A stretch of 64,000 bases of DNA, from the NCBI GenBank assembly GCA_037042185.1, contig JAXQJY010000029.1:682001-746000 (forward strand). Direction: 5' to 3'. Position numbers and translations under genes: made by a program. Positions 34,554-44,801 of the stretch are shown piece by piece. Position 1 is the first letter of the stretch, and every line of letters begins with the position of its first letter. The notes under the pieces were generated by a model. It had not been told where the DNA came from and ran no database searches. It saw only the letters and a list, made by a program, of their open reading frames with translations. The DNA is from Sordariomycetes sp. S80-01Y. Lineage: Eukaryota > Ascomycota > Sordariomycetes.

Positions 34554-35726
34554 ATGGCAGATAACAACGTCTACCGCGCCAGCACCACTGCGCCCGTTAA
34601 CATTGCCGTGGTCAAGTACTGGGGCAAACGCGACCCCAAGCTCAACCTGCCCACCAACTCCTCCATCTCCGTCACCCTCTCCCAGAACGACCTCCGCACC
34701 CTGACCACCGCCTCCTGCTCGGGCTCCTACTCCGGCGACAGCCTCACTCTGAATGGACAAGCTTCAGATATCTCCGGTGCAAGGACGCAAGCCTGCTTCC
34801 GCGAGCTGCGAGCCCGTCGCGCGGCCCTCGAGGAGGCCGACTCGAGCCTGCCCAAGCTGTCGAGCTTGCCCCTGAAGATCGTGTCGGAGAACAACTTTCC
34901 CACCGCTGCCGGGCTGGCTTCGTCTGCAGCTGGGTTTGCGGCGTTGGTCAGGGCAATTGCGAACTTATATGAGCTCAAGGACTCGCCTTCAGACCTGTCC
35001 TTGATCGCCCGCCAAGGATCCGGCTCGGCATGCCGTAGTCTGTTCGGTGGGTATGTTGCCTGGAGAATGGGCTCCCAAGATGATGGTCTGGACTCCAAAG
35101 CTGATCTCATCGCCCCGGCGTCACATTGGCCTGACATGCGTGCTTTGATTCTCGTCGTCAATGCGGCGAAGAAGGACGTCCCCTCAACGTCCGGCATGCA
35201 ACAAACCGTCGCCACCTCGGGGCTGTTCAAGCAACGAATAGAGACCATCGTCCCCGCCAATATGAAGCTCATGGAGGAGGCTATTATGCAGAAGGACTTT
35301 GCCAAGTTCGCCGAGGTCACGATGAGGGAGAGCAACTCTTTCCACTCTTGCGCGAGTGATACGTACCCTCCCATCTTCTACATGAACGATGCTTCGAGAG
35401 CGGCGATCCGGGCGGTGGAGAGCATCAACCAGCAGGCGGGCAAGACGATTGCCGCCTACACATATGATGCGGGACCTAACTGCGTGATTTACTTCTTGGA
35501 AGAGGATGAGCAGACTGTTGTCGGGGCTTTCTACAAGTTCTTGAGCGGTGTGGGCGGGTGGAAGGAAGAGGCTAAGCAGGCGAAGACGAGCGTGGAGATA
35601 CCCGAGCAGACTGTAAGCATTTTGAAGGATGGTGTGGGCAGGGTTATCCAGACTGGCGTGGGTGAGGGTCCTGAGAAGACGGATGAGTTCCTGATTGCTG
35701 AGGATGGGTCGTCCGTGCAGCGGTAG
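34554..35726 (+). CDS. MVD1: Diphosphomevalonate decarboxylase
   Basis: 390 residues without introns from ATG 34554 (MADNNVYRASTTAPVNIAVV), the family's usual length. The open frame extends upstream, but this ATG aligns with the conserved N-terminus. The signature KYWGKRDPKLNLPTNSSISV and the GHMP-type glycine/serine loop (FPTAAGLASSAAGFAALVRA) are present. So is the GSGSACRSLFGG segment holding the serine that positions the substrate. The active-site aspartate is expected in the conserved C-terminal half (AYTYDAGPNCVIYF). It makes isopentenyl diphosphate from mevalonate diphosphate with ATP, supplying ergosterol, ubiquinone and isoprenoids in the cytosol. Confidence 0.97.
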   Translation: MADNNVYRASTTAPVNIAVVKYWGKRDPKLNLPTNSSISVTLSQNDLRTLTTASCSGSYSGDSLTLNGQASDISGARTQACFRELRARRAALEEADSSLPKLSSLPLKIVSENNFPTAAGLASSAAGFAALVRAIANLYELKDSPSDLSLIARQGSGSACRSLFGGYVAWRMGSQDDGLDSKADLIAPASHWPDMRALILVVNAAKKDVPSTSGMQQTVATSGLFKQRIETIVPANMKLMEEAIMQKDFAKFAEVTMRESNSFHSCASDTYPPIFYMNDASRAAIRAVESINQQAGKTIAAYTYDAGPNCVIYFLEEDEQTVVGAFYKFLSGVGGWKEEAKQAKTSVEIPEQTVSILKDGVGRVIQTGVGEGPEKTDEFLIAEDGSSVQR

Positions 35727-36172
35727 GGGATGTTGTTGTCGTTGGGCGAAAAGGGGAGCGAGGGCGGCTGCACAAGTGCGTTTGAGATATATAATGACGG
35801 CAATGTGACGGAAAGTATAGGCGGAGATGAAATGTGTCCGTTGGTGCCAGTGCTTGTGCGCGTCTGAGGAAGCGTGGGATCCCGTCGGCTGGTGTGACGT
35901 TTGGCGCGGCTTAGCTGCTTGCTCACCTTGTTTTGACACTTCCCACTTCACTTCACCTCACCTCAACTCACCTCACCTCACCTCGCCTGGTCTCGCTCAC
36001 CCTCCCCAACCACCTCACTTCCTCCTCCTCGAAATCGCCTTTCCTTTACACTCTCATCACCCACTAGAGACTTTTGTCGAGTCATTTCTGCCTCTTGATG
36101 ATTGTACGAGGACATCTGTGACCCCGCCACCGCTCCTCGTCGGGCCCCGCGCCGCGCCGCCGCGCCGCCGCG
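35727..36172. other. Intergenic region with pentamer repeat
   Basis: This holds the MVD1 3' flank and the promoter and leader of the RUS-family gene. It contains the CYTCA pentamer tract listed separately and a GCC-rich run just before the start codon (36145-36172). Confidence 0.5.
35946..35985 (+). repeat. CYTCA pentamer tract
   Basis: Eight pentamers of the form CTTCA, CCTCA or ACTCA stand in a row. The tract is a pyrimidine-rich element about 190-230 bp before the RUS-family start codon. Confidence 0.7.
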
Positions 36173-37748
36173 ATGAGCTTCAGTGACAGCGGCAAAGAGG
36201 TCCTCCCCTCAACACCACGAACCCCCCGAACACCTCGCCTCTATCAAATCCCCCAGACACCCCGAATTCCCCAATCACCGAGCGCCTCAACCATCGGCGC
36301 CCCCACCGGCATCGCCTCCCTCCTCTCCAGCGGCACCGACGTTGAGATCGTTGAGTGTGACAAGACGGGCCATGTCCGAAGGAAGTGGCTTCACACAGCA
36401 GACAACCGCGTCATCCCAGTACCGCTCTCCTGCTCGCCCGCAAAGATGATGTAGCTGACTCTCGTATCAGCTAGAACAACCCAAGAACAATGGCCTGGTC
36501 TTCAGAGGTCTCCGCGCATGGCGCCAAGTTCTGCTCGACTCCTTCCTCCCAGTGGGATACCCGCACTCCGTCTCAGCCGACTACCTGACCTACCAGACCT
36601 ACGACTCCCTCCAAGCCTTTTTTAGCACCATCACGTCCCTCCTCGCCAACCGCGCCCTCCTCGAAGGTCTGGGCGTCGGCGACGCCAACTCATCCGCCAC
36701 CTTCGCCATGCTCCTCACCATCCTCAAAGACGCCATGTCCCGCGTCGCAACCATCGTGTTTGCGCACGGTTTCGGCCTCAAGATCGAGCCTGATGCGAAG
36801 AAGTACCGATTTTTGGCGGATCTTTTTAACGACACAGCCTTCTTCCTGGAGCTATACAGCCCGTATCTGGACTCGTGGGGCAAGATGCTTGCTCTTAGTA
36901 CGGGCGAAGCTCTACGCGCGCTGTGCGGCGTGGCTGCCGGGGCGAGCAAGGCGGCGTTGAGTGTGCATTTTGCGAAGCACGATAATCTTGCCGAACTGAA
37001 TGCGAAGGAAGCGAGCCAGGAAACTGCAGTTGGGCTTATCGGACTTCTGGTCGGCATGCTGGTCGTCAAGTACGTGGAGGAACATACTACGGTGGTGTGC
37101 TTGATGGTTGCGCTGGTCTTTGCTCATCTTTGGGTCAACTACCTCGGCGTTTGCAGCGTGTATATGGACACTCTCAACCGTCAACGTGCAACGATCCTAT
37201 TCCAGCGCTTCCTGCAGACCGGCCAAGTCATGTCGCCTCAGGACGTGGCCAAGGAGGAGAACATCATCTTTTGGCAACCGACCCTCAAGAACTACAATGG
37301 CCAAAAAGTCGCACGCATCGAGATAGCGACCGACTACAGACAGGCCTGCCACCAAGCCAAGGGCACAAAAACGTATCTCGTCGACGGCTCAAAGTACACA
37401 CTCGCTATCAACGTTCATCTAGCCACGGGCTTTACCACACTCCGCATCCTCCTCTGGGACCGCGCCACGCCGCGCTACACCATTCTGGCTTGGTTCCTCG
37501 CCGTTGAAATTGCTTGGATTCTGGACGCTAGCCAGGGCTACTGTGACCGCATCGACAGCATGGTTCACGGCCACGGGGGTGACGGTTTGGAGGGCATTGG
37601 CAAGTTGCCGGAGTTCGAAGGCAAGTTCTGCAAGGGCGAGCTTTGGAAGAAGATCGAGGCGTTAGGATGGAACATCGAGAGCCAGGCTTTTGAGACGGGG
37701 CTGCCGGTCCGATTGAGGGTGCAGCCTGCGAGTCGCAAGTTTGATTGA
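36173..37748 (+). CDS. RUS (root UVB-sensitive) / DUF647 family membrane protein
   Basis: Exons 36173-36418 and 36471-37748 give 507 residues. The intron (GTACCG donor, CTGAC branch point, TATCAG acceptor) removes an in-frame stop at 36451. It joins DNRVIP to LEQPKNNGLVFRGLRAWRQV. The N-terminus has a repeated Thr-Pro-Arg motif (STPRTPRTPRLYQIPQTPRI) that looks like a proline-directed phosphorylation stretch. The rest carries the DUF647 blocks: FLPVGYPHSVSADYLTYQTY, then DSLQAFFSTITSLLANRALL, LADLFNDTAFFLELYSP and the ATGFTTLRILLWDR tail. Plant RUS1/RUS2 link this family to UV-B and vitamin B6 responses. The fungal function is not known. Confidence 0.88.
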
Positions 37749-37994
37749 ACGTCGCTGAAGATCATCTGAAGCGACAAGAGAACGAGAAATGTTGTATGAG
37801 TTACGATTATGCTTTTTACACGCCACACGGAGACTGGCTGCTCTCGTGTGAAGAAGTACAGGAGATGCTAATAGAGCCCAATTGCTCCCTTCCATGCTAG
37901 CTGATTACAATGCCCAAACGCCTTCTATGCTTGCGCCCTCATACAGTATGTTGATACACTTATAAACCCACATCATACTTCTTTCCTCCTTCGT

Positions 37995-38792
37995 CTAAGC
38001 CATGCCCACCCATCTCATGGCCCTCATCTTGCACCCCTCCCATGTATTGAATTTCGGCCGCACGTCCAGGTAGAAGCTAGGTCCGGGACCCTTCTGCCCC
38101 GGCCGACCAGCGTAGAAGTCGATAACGTAGTCCACCCTCGTCCCACACCGGTCAACCACCCAGTCATGTCGATCGAAGGGCGCTGTGTACCCCAGGATCG
38201 TGTTGAACCTCGCCGTCGGCGTCATGCGCTCCATCTTGTTGGCGAAGGACTCCAGCTTTGGGCCGTCGCACTTGGACTGGGCGAGGTAGGGCGCCTCCCA
38301 CTCCTTGATCTCCTTCCACGCGCGCTCGTTGACGGCGTTGTGGATGGGGACGACCGTCTTCATGTCTGTCTCGACAGCCGAGTAGCCCTTGCGCTTCATG
38401 GCCTCGAAGAACATCTTCTCGGAGGGGTAGACCCAGTTACCGGAGGCGTGGGATCCGGACTCGAGCTCGGCGTTGGCCGAGGCGCCGTGCGGGACGGGGC
38501 AGGCTTCGGAGCTGCCATGCGATCTCGGAATGGTTGAGACGACTCGGTCAGTGTCGAGGTCGCGTCTTGAGGGTTTGGCGGGTAATTGCTCGGGCTGGGA
38601 CGAGGATGTCCACGGGAGGTAGGATGTGAGAGACTGTGTCCAGGACTTGGACGGTTGGGCCGTGTGGTCGACGGGACATGCCGATGGCTGTGGTTTGGGC
38701 TTTTGTGCTTCGGCTGCGCGGGCTTGTTGGAGCCAGGCCTCGCGGGCTGTGTGGTCGACGGGACAGGCGGACTCTTGATTTTCGGGCGCCAT
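37995..38792 (-). CDS. CYC3: Cytochrome c heme lyase (holocytochrome c synthase)
   Basis: 265 residues in one exon, starting MAPENQESACPVDHTAREAW. The heme-binding Cys-Pro-Val motif occurs three times (ACPVDH twice and CPVPHG once) in the first 110 residues. The lyase domain follows (NWVYPSEKMFFEAMKRKG, VPIHNAVNERAWKEIKEWE, LGYTAPFDRHDWVVDRCG, FYLDVRPKFNTWEG). The enzyme joins heme covalently to apocytochrome c in the mitochondrial intermembrane space. It is recognisable as cytochrome c or c1 type; I cannot tell those two apart with certainty. Confidence 0.94.
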   Translation of the reverse strand: MAPENQESACPVDHTAREAWLQQARAAEAQKPKPQPSACPVDHTAQPSKSWTQSLTSYLPWTSSSQPEQLPAKPSRRDLDTDRVVSTIPRSHGSSEACPVPHGASANAELESGSHASGNWVYPSEKMFFEAMKRKGYSAVETDMKTVVPIHNAVNERAWKEIKEWEAPYLAQSKCDGPKLESFANKMERMTPTARFNTILGYTAPFDRHDWVVDRCGTRVDYVIDFYAGRPGQKGPGPSFYLDVRPKFNTWEGCKMRAMRWVGMA

Positions 38793-40341
38793 GATGGTGG
38801 ATGTGGTTCTTTGATGTCTTCCTCAGAATCGCAGCAATCCGAGTACAAATTCGAATGGTTGTTTCGCAAGCCGCACGCGGGAGCGAAGTTTTTTGACTTC
38901 GGCACAAGTCGCGAGAGCTTCACTTTGGACGCGGTGGATTATCGGAGCCGGGTATTAACCGGCGCATTCCGGGCGCCGACTCGCGACTATTTGGTAGTGT
39001 CGAGATGCATCTTTCACCATCTCATCAACTTTCTATAGCCTCTCGAATGCCCGGTCAACTTCTTGGTAATGAATTTGCGTTGCAATCTTGGCTCTGCTCT
39101 ACGCGCTGGACATGCGACGAAGTATCCTCTTGACGCTGCTTCGCCTTCTTGAGAACGGGTACTTAATGCGTGCGCAAGGCAGGTAAATGATGGCGAAACG
39201 TCGATCCATGGATTGAGGATTCACTTGGTGGGCTTGACCCATACCGCGGGTATGGATAAAGCTCAAGTGATGTTTCGCCGTCATGGGTCCGTTTCGAGGG
39301 CTGTGGGAGCATTCCCCTGTCTCCTGTCACACCATTGAGACCCTTGGCCTCTCAGAGCAGCGCTTCGAAGACGAACTAGCTCTTGCTGCAAGCGTCGGAC
39401 GCCTTTTAGGGCTCATGGAAAGCTTAGGCAGCTTGTTGGTCTGGCAGACTGATACTTGAAACATCATCAGATCCTACGAATCGCCCAGACCTCTTGAAGG
39501 ACAGTGCGTTGGGGGCATACCCCATCTTTGAATAATTAACTTCAGGCCACATTGTCTCAAAGCTTCGTATTCCGGGCTTTCATATTGAGGGTCTCCTTGA
39601 AAGATGTCAAAGCCTTGGTTAGGATCTTGGTTAGGATTTGGCTACGCTCGTTCGATTTTTGCCCTGAGTTGCATCGCCTTCTGGCTCTTTTACGGGCTTC
39701 GGTGGTGGCAAAAAGCTCGGAATGTACCTTTGCTGGCATCGGCAAGAACACCGGGCTCGAGGAATTCCAACGTAATTTGGCGAACATTTTGCTTTTGTAG
39801 GAGCTGTAGACAAGTGAGCTTGACAGCTCGAGCGTGGCCTACGAATACTGGTGGCGAGACCCGGTGATGGGCAGCCCACGACAGCTTGCATACCCACAAT
39901 GAAACCAGGTCCTCCCGGACAATACTGTTAAGCTGGGGCCTCCAAGAGATCCCAATTGTGGCCTGTGTTTTGAAGGCTGGCATTTTTGGGATTCTGGGTA
40001 TCTTACCGCAGGCCGAAGTGACGTTTGAACGTAACAATGGAGTGCACGTGGGGGTAGCGACTATCGAGTGAAGGCCTATCATTAGGGAATGAAATCCACA
40101 AGCCCGCTGGAACAGGCAGGCAGCTCGAAGGATGAGATTAATGATATGGTTATTCACCTGGATGTTGTCATGGAATCCCTTCAGGAGATCCGTGTCGCAC
40201 TCCAGAGTCTTGCTTACCCATGCATTTGATTCCTTCCACGAGTCCTCTACGGCACGGCTGAGCAGGTATAAGGATGGGATGTGCACGAGTTTGTAAGAAG
40301 CGTAAACCACTGAGCCATCTCTTTGGCCACTACACACCGAA
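38793..40341. other. 1.5-kb divergent intergenic region
   Basis: It lies between heme lyase and the aerolysin-like gene. A 12-bp direct repeat (CTTGGTTAGGAT, twice) is at 39614-39637. A minus-strand frame of about 284 codons (39690-40544) overlaps the next gene and has no family match. A short remnant of an old gene cannot be excluded. Confidence 0.45.
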
Positions 40342-41680
40342 ATGCGCCTCCTCACGTTCCTCCCAACAGCCCTTGCGGCAGCCACCCCCTTAGTTCGACG
40401 ACAGGCCAACTCTGGTCTGCCGGAGGACCAATGCCTCACACCAGGCTTCGCAGTCTCAACCGGCGCAGGATCGTCGGAGGGCGGCGTCGCGTTCTGCGCG
40501 TCAAAGCAAGGAGAAGGCTTCCTCATTAATCGCATTGAGGCCAAGGCAGACAGCGAGTCTCTCGCCTACGTTGAGATCGAGTTCACAGATGGCCACACCA
40601 TAAGCTTCGGTGACGATAGGGGAGACCGAGAAGGCGAGGTTCGCTGGGACCCTGAAGTTGATGAAGTGGAGGAGGTCATTATTTGGGATGGTGGTAGCAA
40701 CGGTGACACCCACGATGGTAACGCCGTTGCTGGAATCGTTATTGAGCTTTCCAGCGGGGCCAGCATGGAAGTCAAGAGCGACTACGCCGAGGGCTCTGGG
40801 ATCAAGCTTGATACTGGACGTGCTGGCCTGCTACTCGGCATGCATGGCCGCCACGGAGGCTCTTCGCAAGAAATGGACGGCCACCCTGGCTGCATCGACC
40901 GCCTGGACTTTGTCTTTTCTAAGAGGAAGATCAAGTCCAAGCGCATCGACAACCTCAAATACACCCCTGATCCCGAGGACATCAACGAGCTTGGGACCAA
41001 CGAAGACCGTGGTTTCAGTATCAAGTCATACGACGCGGTTGAGTTCCAGAATGAGCTCAGCAACGACGCTGGCATCCGATTCCAGGTCCAGCAGTCCGAG
41101 ACCAACACCAAGCAGTGGACGTCGACCCTGAGCAATATGTTTGGCATGTCTGCTGGCATGGAGGTGTCGACTTCCTGGGGAATGCCTGAGTTAATCGGAG
41201 GCGAGCTCTCCTTCTCCACCGAGATGAAGTGGGAGATCACCAAGACGAGCTCCGAGATGACGGGCGAGTCCGAGACGGTAAGTGACTCCCACCCCCGACT
41301 TTGATTGTCCCTCAGACGACTAACCGGATGAGTAGGTCGGACGCACACTTTGGCTTGAGCCGACCGTCAAACCCGGTGAGGCAATTCGCTGCATCGCATG
41401 GGCCTTCGAGGGCAGGCAGATGGACATCACCTACGAGGGCGAGGCCATCATCGAGCTGGAGCCGGCCAACGATGGCTCAGATACCGAGTGGCGATACCCT
41501 GTGAGCGGCAAGTACGAAGACATCCGCTTCACCGAAATGCAGGCCAGCTGCAAGAAGATTGACCCAAAGGACATGGGCGACGACGACGCACGTGAGCCGG
41601 ACGAGGACGAGATTGTGGATCCAGACGAAACATCTGGAGGGACTGAGGACGAGAATGTGGTCAAGGAGGTTGAGCAGTAG
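40342..41680 (+). CDS. Secreted jacalin-like / aerolysin-like (natterin-type) pore-forming protein candidate
   Basis: Exons 40342-41277 and 41336-41680, with a 58-nt intron (GTAAGT, branch CGACTAACC, GTAG), give 426 residues. Residues 1-20 are a signal peptide (hydrophobic, Leu/Ala/Thr) followed by an Arg-Arg site near 19-20. Residues about 35-200 form a beta-rich module with repeated Gly-Asp-Gly patches and an Ile-Asp-Arg-Leu-Asp-Phe-Val-Phe end, like jacalin-type lectins. Residues about 220-370 have the serine/threonine-rich amphipathic strands and the Val-x-Pro-Gly turn of the aerolysin/natterin module. The last 55 residues are very acidic. Relatives in this family bind sugars and insert oligomeric beta-barrels. 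The role in the fungus is unknown; no activity can be asserted from sequence. Confidence 0.68.
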
Positions 41681-42322
41681 AGCGGACCTGCATTAGCCCT
41701 TCAGAAACGATCCTAACAGTGCTTGAACTTATCTTGACTCGAATGAGCCTATCTTGATCTTGTGCCGTTGTTCCCCTCTCGGACATGGAATTTGAGAATG
41801 CCATGGTTAGGCTCAGTTCCAGCGCGTTCTGGCGCGAAAATGGAGCCCGGTGGCATTACATCATTCAGCGGGGACCTATGCATATTTACTGGACCCCTAC
41901 TTTCCACTTTCAACGTCCGCCGCCTCTCATTCCTCCTTCTGCACCGATCGATCGCGATATTAGGACCAAAACCTCCGGCTTCGTCAGAGTCAAAGACAGC
42001 CTCTGGGCCTCTGGGGAGTGCCAACCTTCTGAAAGCGCACCCCCAGTGCCCAAGCTCAGGCTCCAGCTCCGCCTGGGCTCCTCGAGGGCTTCCACTATGA
42101 TTTCATCAAGCGATGAAGTGACTTCATCTCTATGACGTCGATGGCATAGACTTTTTTCACCCCTCGTTGCCCCTCGTTGAGCTTTTGGTGAATACAAAAG
42201 TCAAGTTGTTCACGATACTGGCGTGCCATCCTCATCATCATTAGAAACTGAAATTCTTCACACCAATTCCACATACAAAGATTCAGCACTTGGTCTCATC
42301 AAGCTACAGCACAAACTACAAC
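41681..42322. other. Intergenic region
   Basis: 642 bp between same-strand genes. Only short unsupported frames are present. Confidence 0.5.
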
Positions 42323-42924
42323 ATGTCGTCCTACGAAGAGATCTCCAAGCAAGCCGAGAAGGACCTTGGCACCGAGCAGGCCGTCACTGGCAAGAACCGC
42401 CACGAGGGACTCGCTGAGGCTGGTGTCGATTCCTACGCCGAGAAGAAGTTCCCTTCTGCTGAGATCCTCACTGGTGATGAGCTGAGCACCAACGCCGGCT
42501 ACAACAAGCGCATTCCCCCCAGCGAGGGCGGCGCCGTTGACGACCGCGGCCGGTAAGCTACCCTCATCGTGAAATTGGCGAGCAACGCTAACAAGAGAAC
42601 AGCCAAGCGACCGGTCTCATGTACGATGGCAAGGGCGGACCCCTCGACAAGATCGCCCAGCGCGACGGTGGCCGCAACGACAACGATGTCGTCCCCGCCA
42701 ACGTCCCCAAGGTCGACGGCCTTGGCTCTACCCAGGACATTGCGACCAAGGGCCAGGACGCCGCTACCGCCAACGTCGGCCGTCAAGCTCCCGGTGTCGG
42801 TGGAAACCCCTACCCCGGCCAAGAGTACTACACGCCCGAGTCGGTACCTGACAGCATCTCGGCTGAAGGCAACATTCCTCCCAAGAGTGTGACTGAGGCG
42901 AGCAAGGAGTCCGAGGGTCTGTAG
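42323..42924 (+). CDS. Small hydrophilic hypothetical protein
   Basis: Exons 42323-42552 and 42603-42924 (50-nt intron, GTAAGC...AACAG) give 183 residues. The start is MSSYEEISKQAEKDLGTEQA, and the phase is exact at the junction (DDRG-R-QATGLMYDGKGGPL). The protein is polar and rich in Gly, Asp, Asn, Lys and Glu, with few aromatic residues, and lacks a signal peptide or membrane segment. It is probably largely disordered, and its composition is that of a stress-type (LEA-like) hydrophilin. Similar proteins occur in many filamentous ascomycetes as unnamed entries, from memory. I do not know its function. Confidence 0.75.
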
Positions 42925-43322
42925 AGCAGTTTGACGAGAGCGAAATCGGCATGGGCATGGATGGTTATGGCGTTATGGCTCGCATTGGGCTCTTCATCTC
43001 ATGATGATCTGATGAATTGATTTTCAGCACCTCCTATTCTCTCACAAAACAAGATCGTGACTGTGTAGTGCCAATTATGGGAAAGGATGTTGTTTGACCA
43101 CTTGGTTGGTTTTGAAAAGATGGCGCTGAGGCATCACATGAGAAAATGGTGGTCGCAAGCGTCGCGTGACGTAGTCTTATCTAATCTCGACACCCCGGAA
43201 CCGTCGCCGACAGCCCGAGTCGACCTTGGACCTTTAGCCTCCTGACCATCATCACACCGCATCTGAACCCGTCCAGCAATGCCTCGCGACAACTTCGCAA
43301 GTTACACCGTCTTGATGCCGCG
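42925..43322. other. Intergenic region before battenin
   Basis: 398 bp containing the promoter of the battenin gene. The tract before the ATG is C-rich. Confidence 0.5.
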
Positions 43323-44737
43323 ATGACCAGCCGCTCACCGTCCTCCTCGGGCCTCCTCCCAATGCCCGGTTCACCGTCCTCGTCGTGGGCCATGTACGCT
43401 GCCCGCATCGAAGCCATGTTCCGTCGTCCAGACATCAAAGTCGTCGTTGCATTCTGGCTCTTCGGTGCGCTACTCCCCTCACGCTCTTTCCAAGCCACAG
43501 GCTGACCAAGATAGGGCTCATCAATAACGTCCTCTACGTGATCATCCTCTCCGCCGCCCAAGACCTCGTCGGCTCCCTCCCCAAGGGCGTCGTACTCCTC
43601 GCCGATGTGATGCCCTCGTTCCTCGCCAAACTCATCTGCCCCTACTTCATCCACCGCGTCCCCTACAATGTCCGCATACTCGTCTTCATCTGCCTCTCCA
43701 CCGTGGGCATGCTGATGGTTGCGCTCACGCCGCCCACAAAGTCCGTCGCTGTCAAGATGGTTGGCGTCGTGCTGGCTAGTCTCAGCAGTGGAGGCGGCGA
43801 GTTGAGCTTCCTCGGCCTGACGCATTACTATGGCCAGGTCAGCCTGGCGGGCTGGGGAAGCGGCACGGGTGCGGCAGGATTGGTCGGTGCGGGCTTGTAC
43901 GTTGCTTTGACGGAATGGTGGGGGTTCGGGGTGAAGGACAGCCTGCTGTTCAGTGCATGTTTGCCGGCAGTGATGTTTGTGAGCTTCTTCGTGATATTGC
44001 CTAGGGGGCCTTTACGTGAGGCTGGCCGGCAGAAAGAGTACGAAGCTGTCCCAGACGACGAAGGCGACGATGACGAAACGCATCGACAAGCCAACGAATC
44101 CCTTCTCGGCCCCGAATCGGGTAGCGCAACATCTGCCTCCCTTAGGACCAGTCCTGATCACCATTCCTTCGCCCAAAACCTTCGCCGAGCTCGCGCTCTG
44201 TTGTATCCTTACATGCTACCCTTGTTCTTGGTTTACGTCGCCGAGTATACCATCAATCAAGGTGTGGCGCCGACTCTCCTGTTCCCCGTCGAGTCTGCCC
44301 CCTTCAAAGAATACCGCGGCTTCTATCCCTTCTACGGATTTCTTTACCAACTTGGTGTCTTCATCTCGCGCTCCTCCACGCCCTTCTTCCGAATCCACCA
44401 CCTCTACGTGCCCTCCTTCCTGCAAGTCGGCAACCTGTCCCTCCTCATTCTTCACAGCTTATACTTCTTCATTCCCTCCGTGTACGTAGTTTTTATCATA
44501 ATCTTCTGGGAGGGATTATTGGGTGGAGCAGTCTACGTGAACACTTTTGCCGAGATCTTGGAGAAGGTGTCGAAGGAGGATAGGGAGTTCAGCTTGGGCA
44601 GTGCGAGCGTAAGCGATAGCGCGGGCATCTGCGTGGCTGGATTCATTGGTATTGCGTTGGAACCGAGACTTTGCGCTTGGAATGTGGCTCAGGGAAGGGA
44701 CTGGTGCAGACGGATCAGGGCGACCTCGGCGGGATAG
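43323..44737 (+). CDS. BTN1: Battenin (CLN3 homologue)
   Basis: Exons 43323-43464 and 43515-44737 (50-nt intron, GTGCGC...GATAG) give 454 residues. The joined first helix reads [20 protein letters not shown], the conserved opening of the battenin family. Further blocks include [17 protein letters not shown], the [17 protein letters not shown] motif and [20 protein letters not shown], followed by [11 protein letters not shown]. The C-terminus is [17 protein letters not shown]. About eleven membrane segments and an acidic loop (near 235-265) are seen. Btn1 sits in the vacuole/endosome membrane and affects vacuolar pH and arginine transport in yeast. It is convergent with the Zn2Cys6 gene, 64 bp apart. 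Confidence 0.95.
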
Positions 44738-44801
44738 ACTTGATTATTTTGGGGTATGCATTGGTGTTTGTAGATATGGAATCCATGGTAGCAAACCATG
44801 G

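Noticed and set aside
39690-40544. A 284-codon minus-strand frame overlapping the aerolysin-like gene start
   Set aside because: No family resemblance, and it overlaps a well-supported secreted protein gene. It is likely a chance frame, though a remnant is possible.
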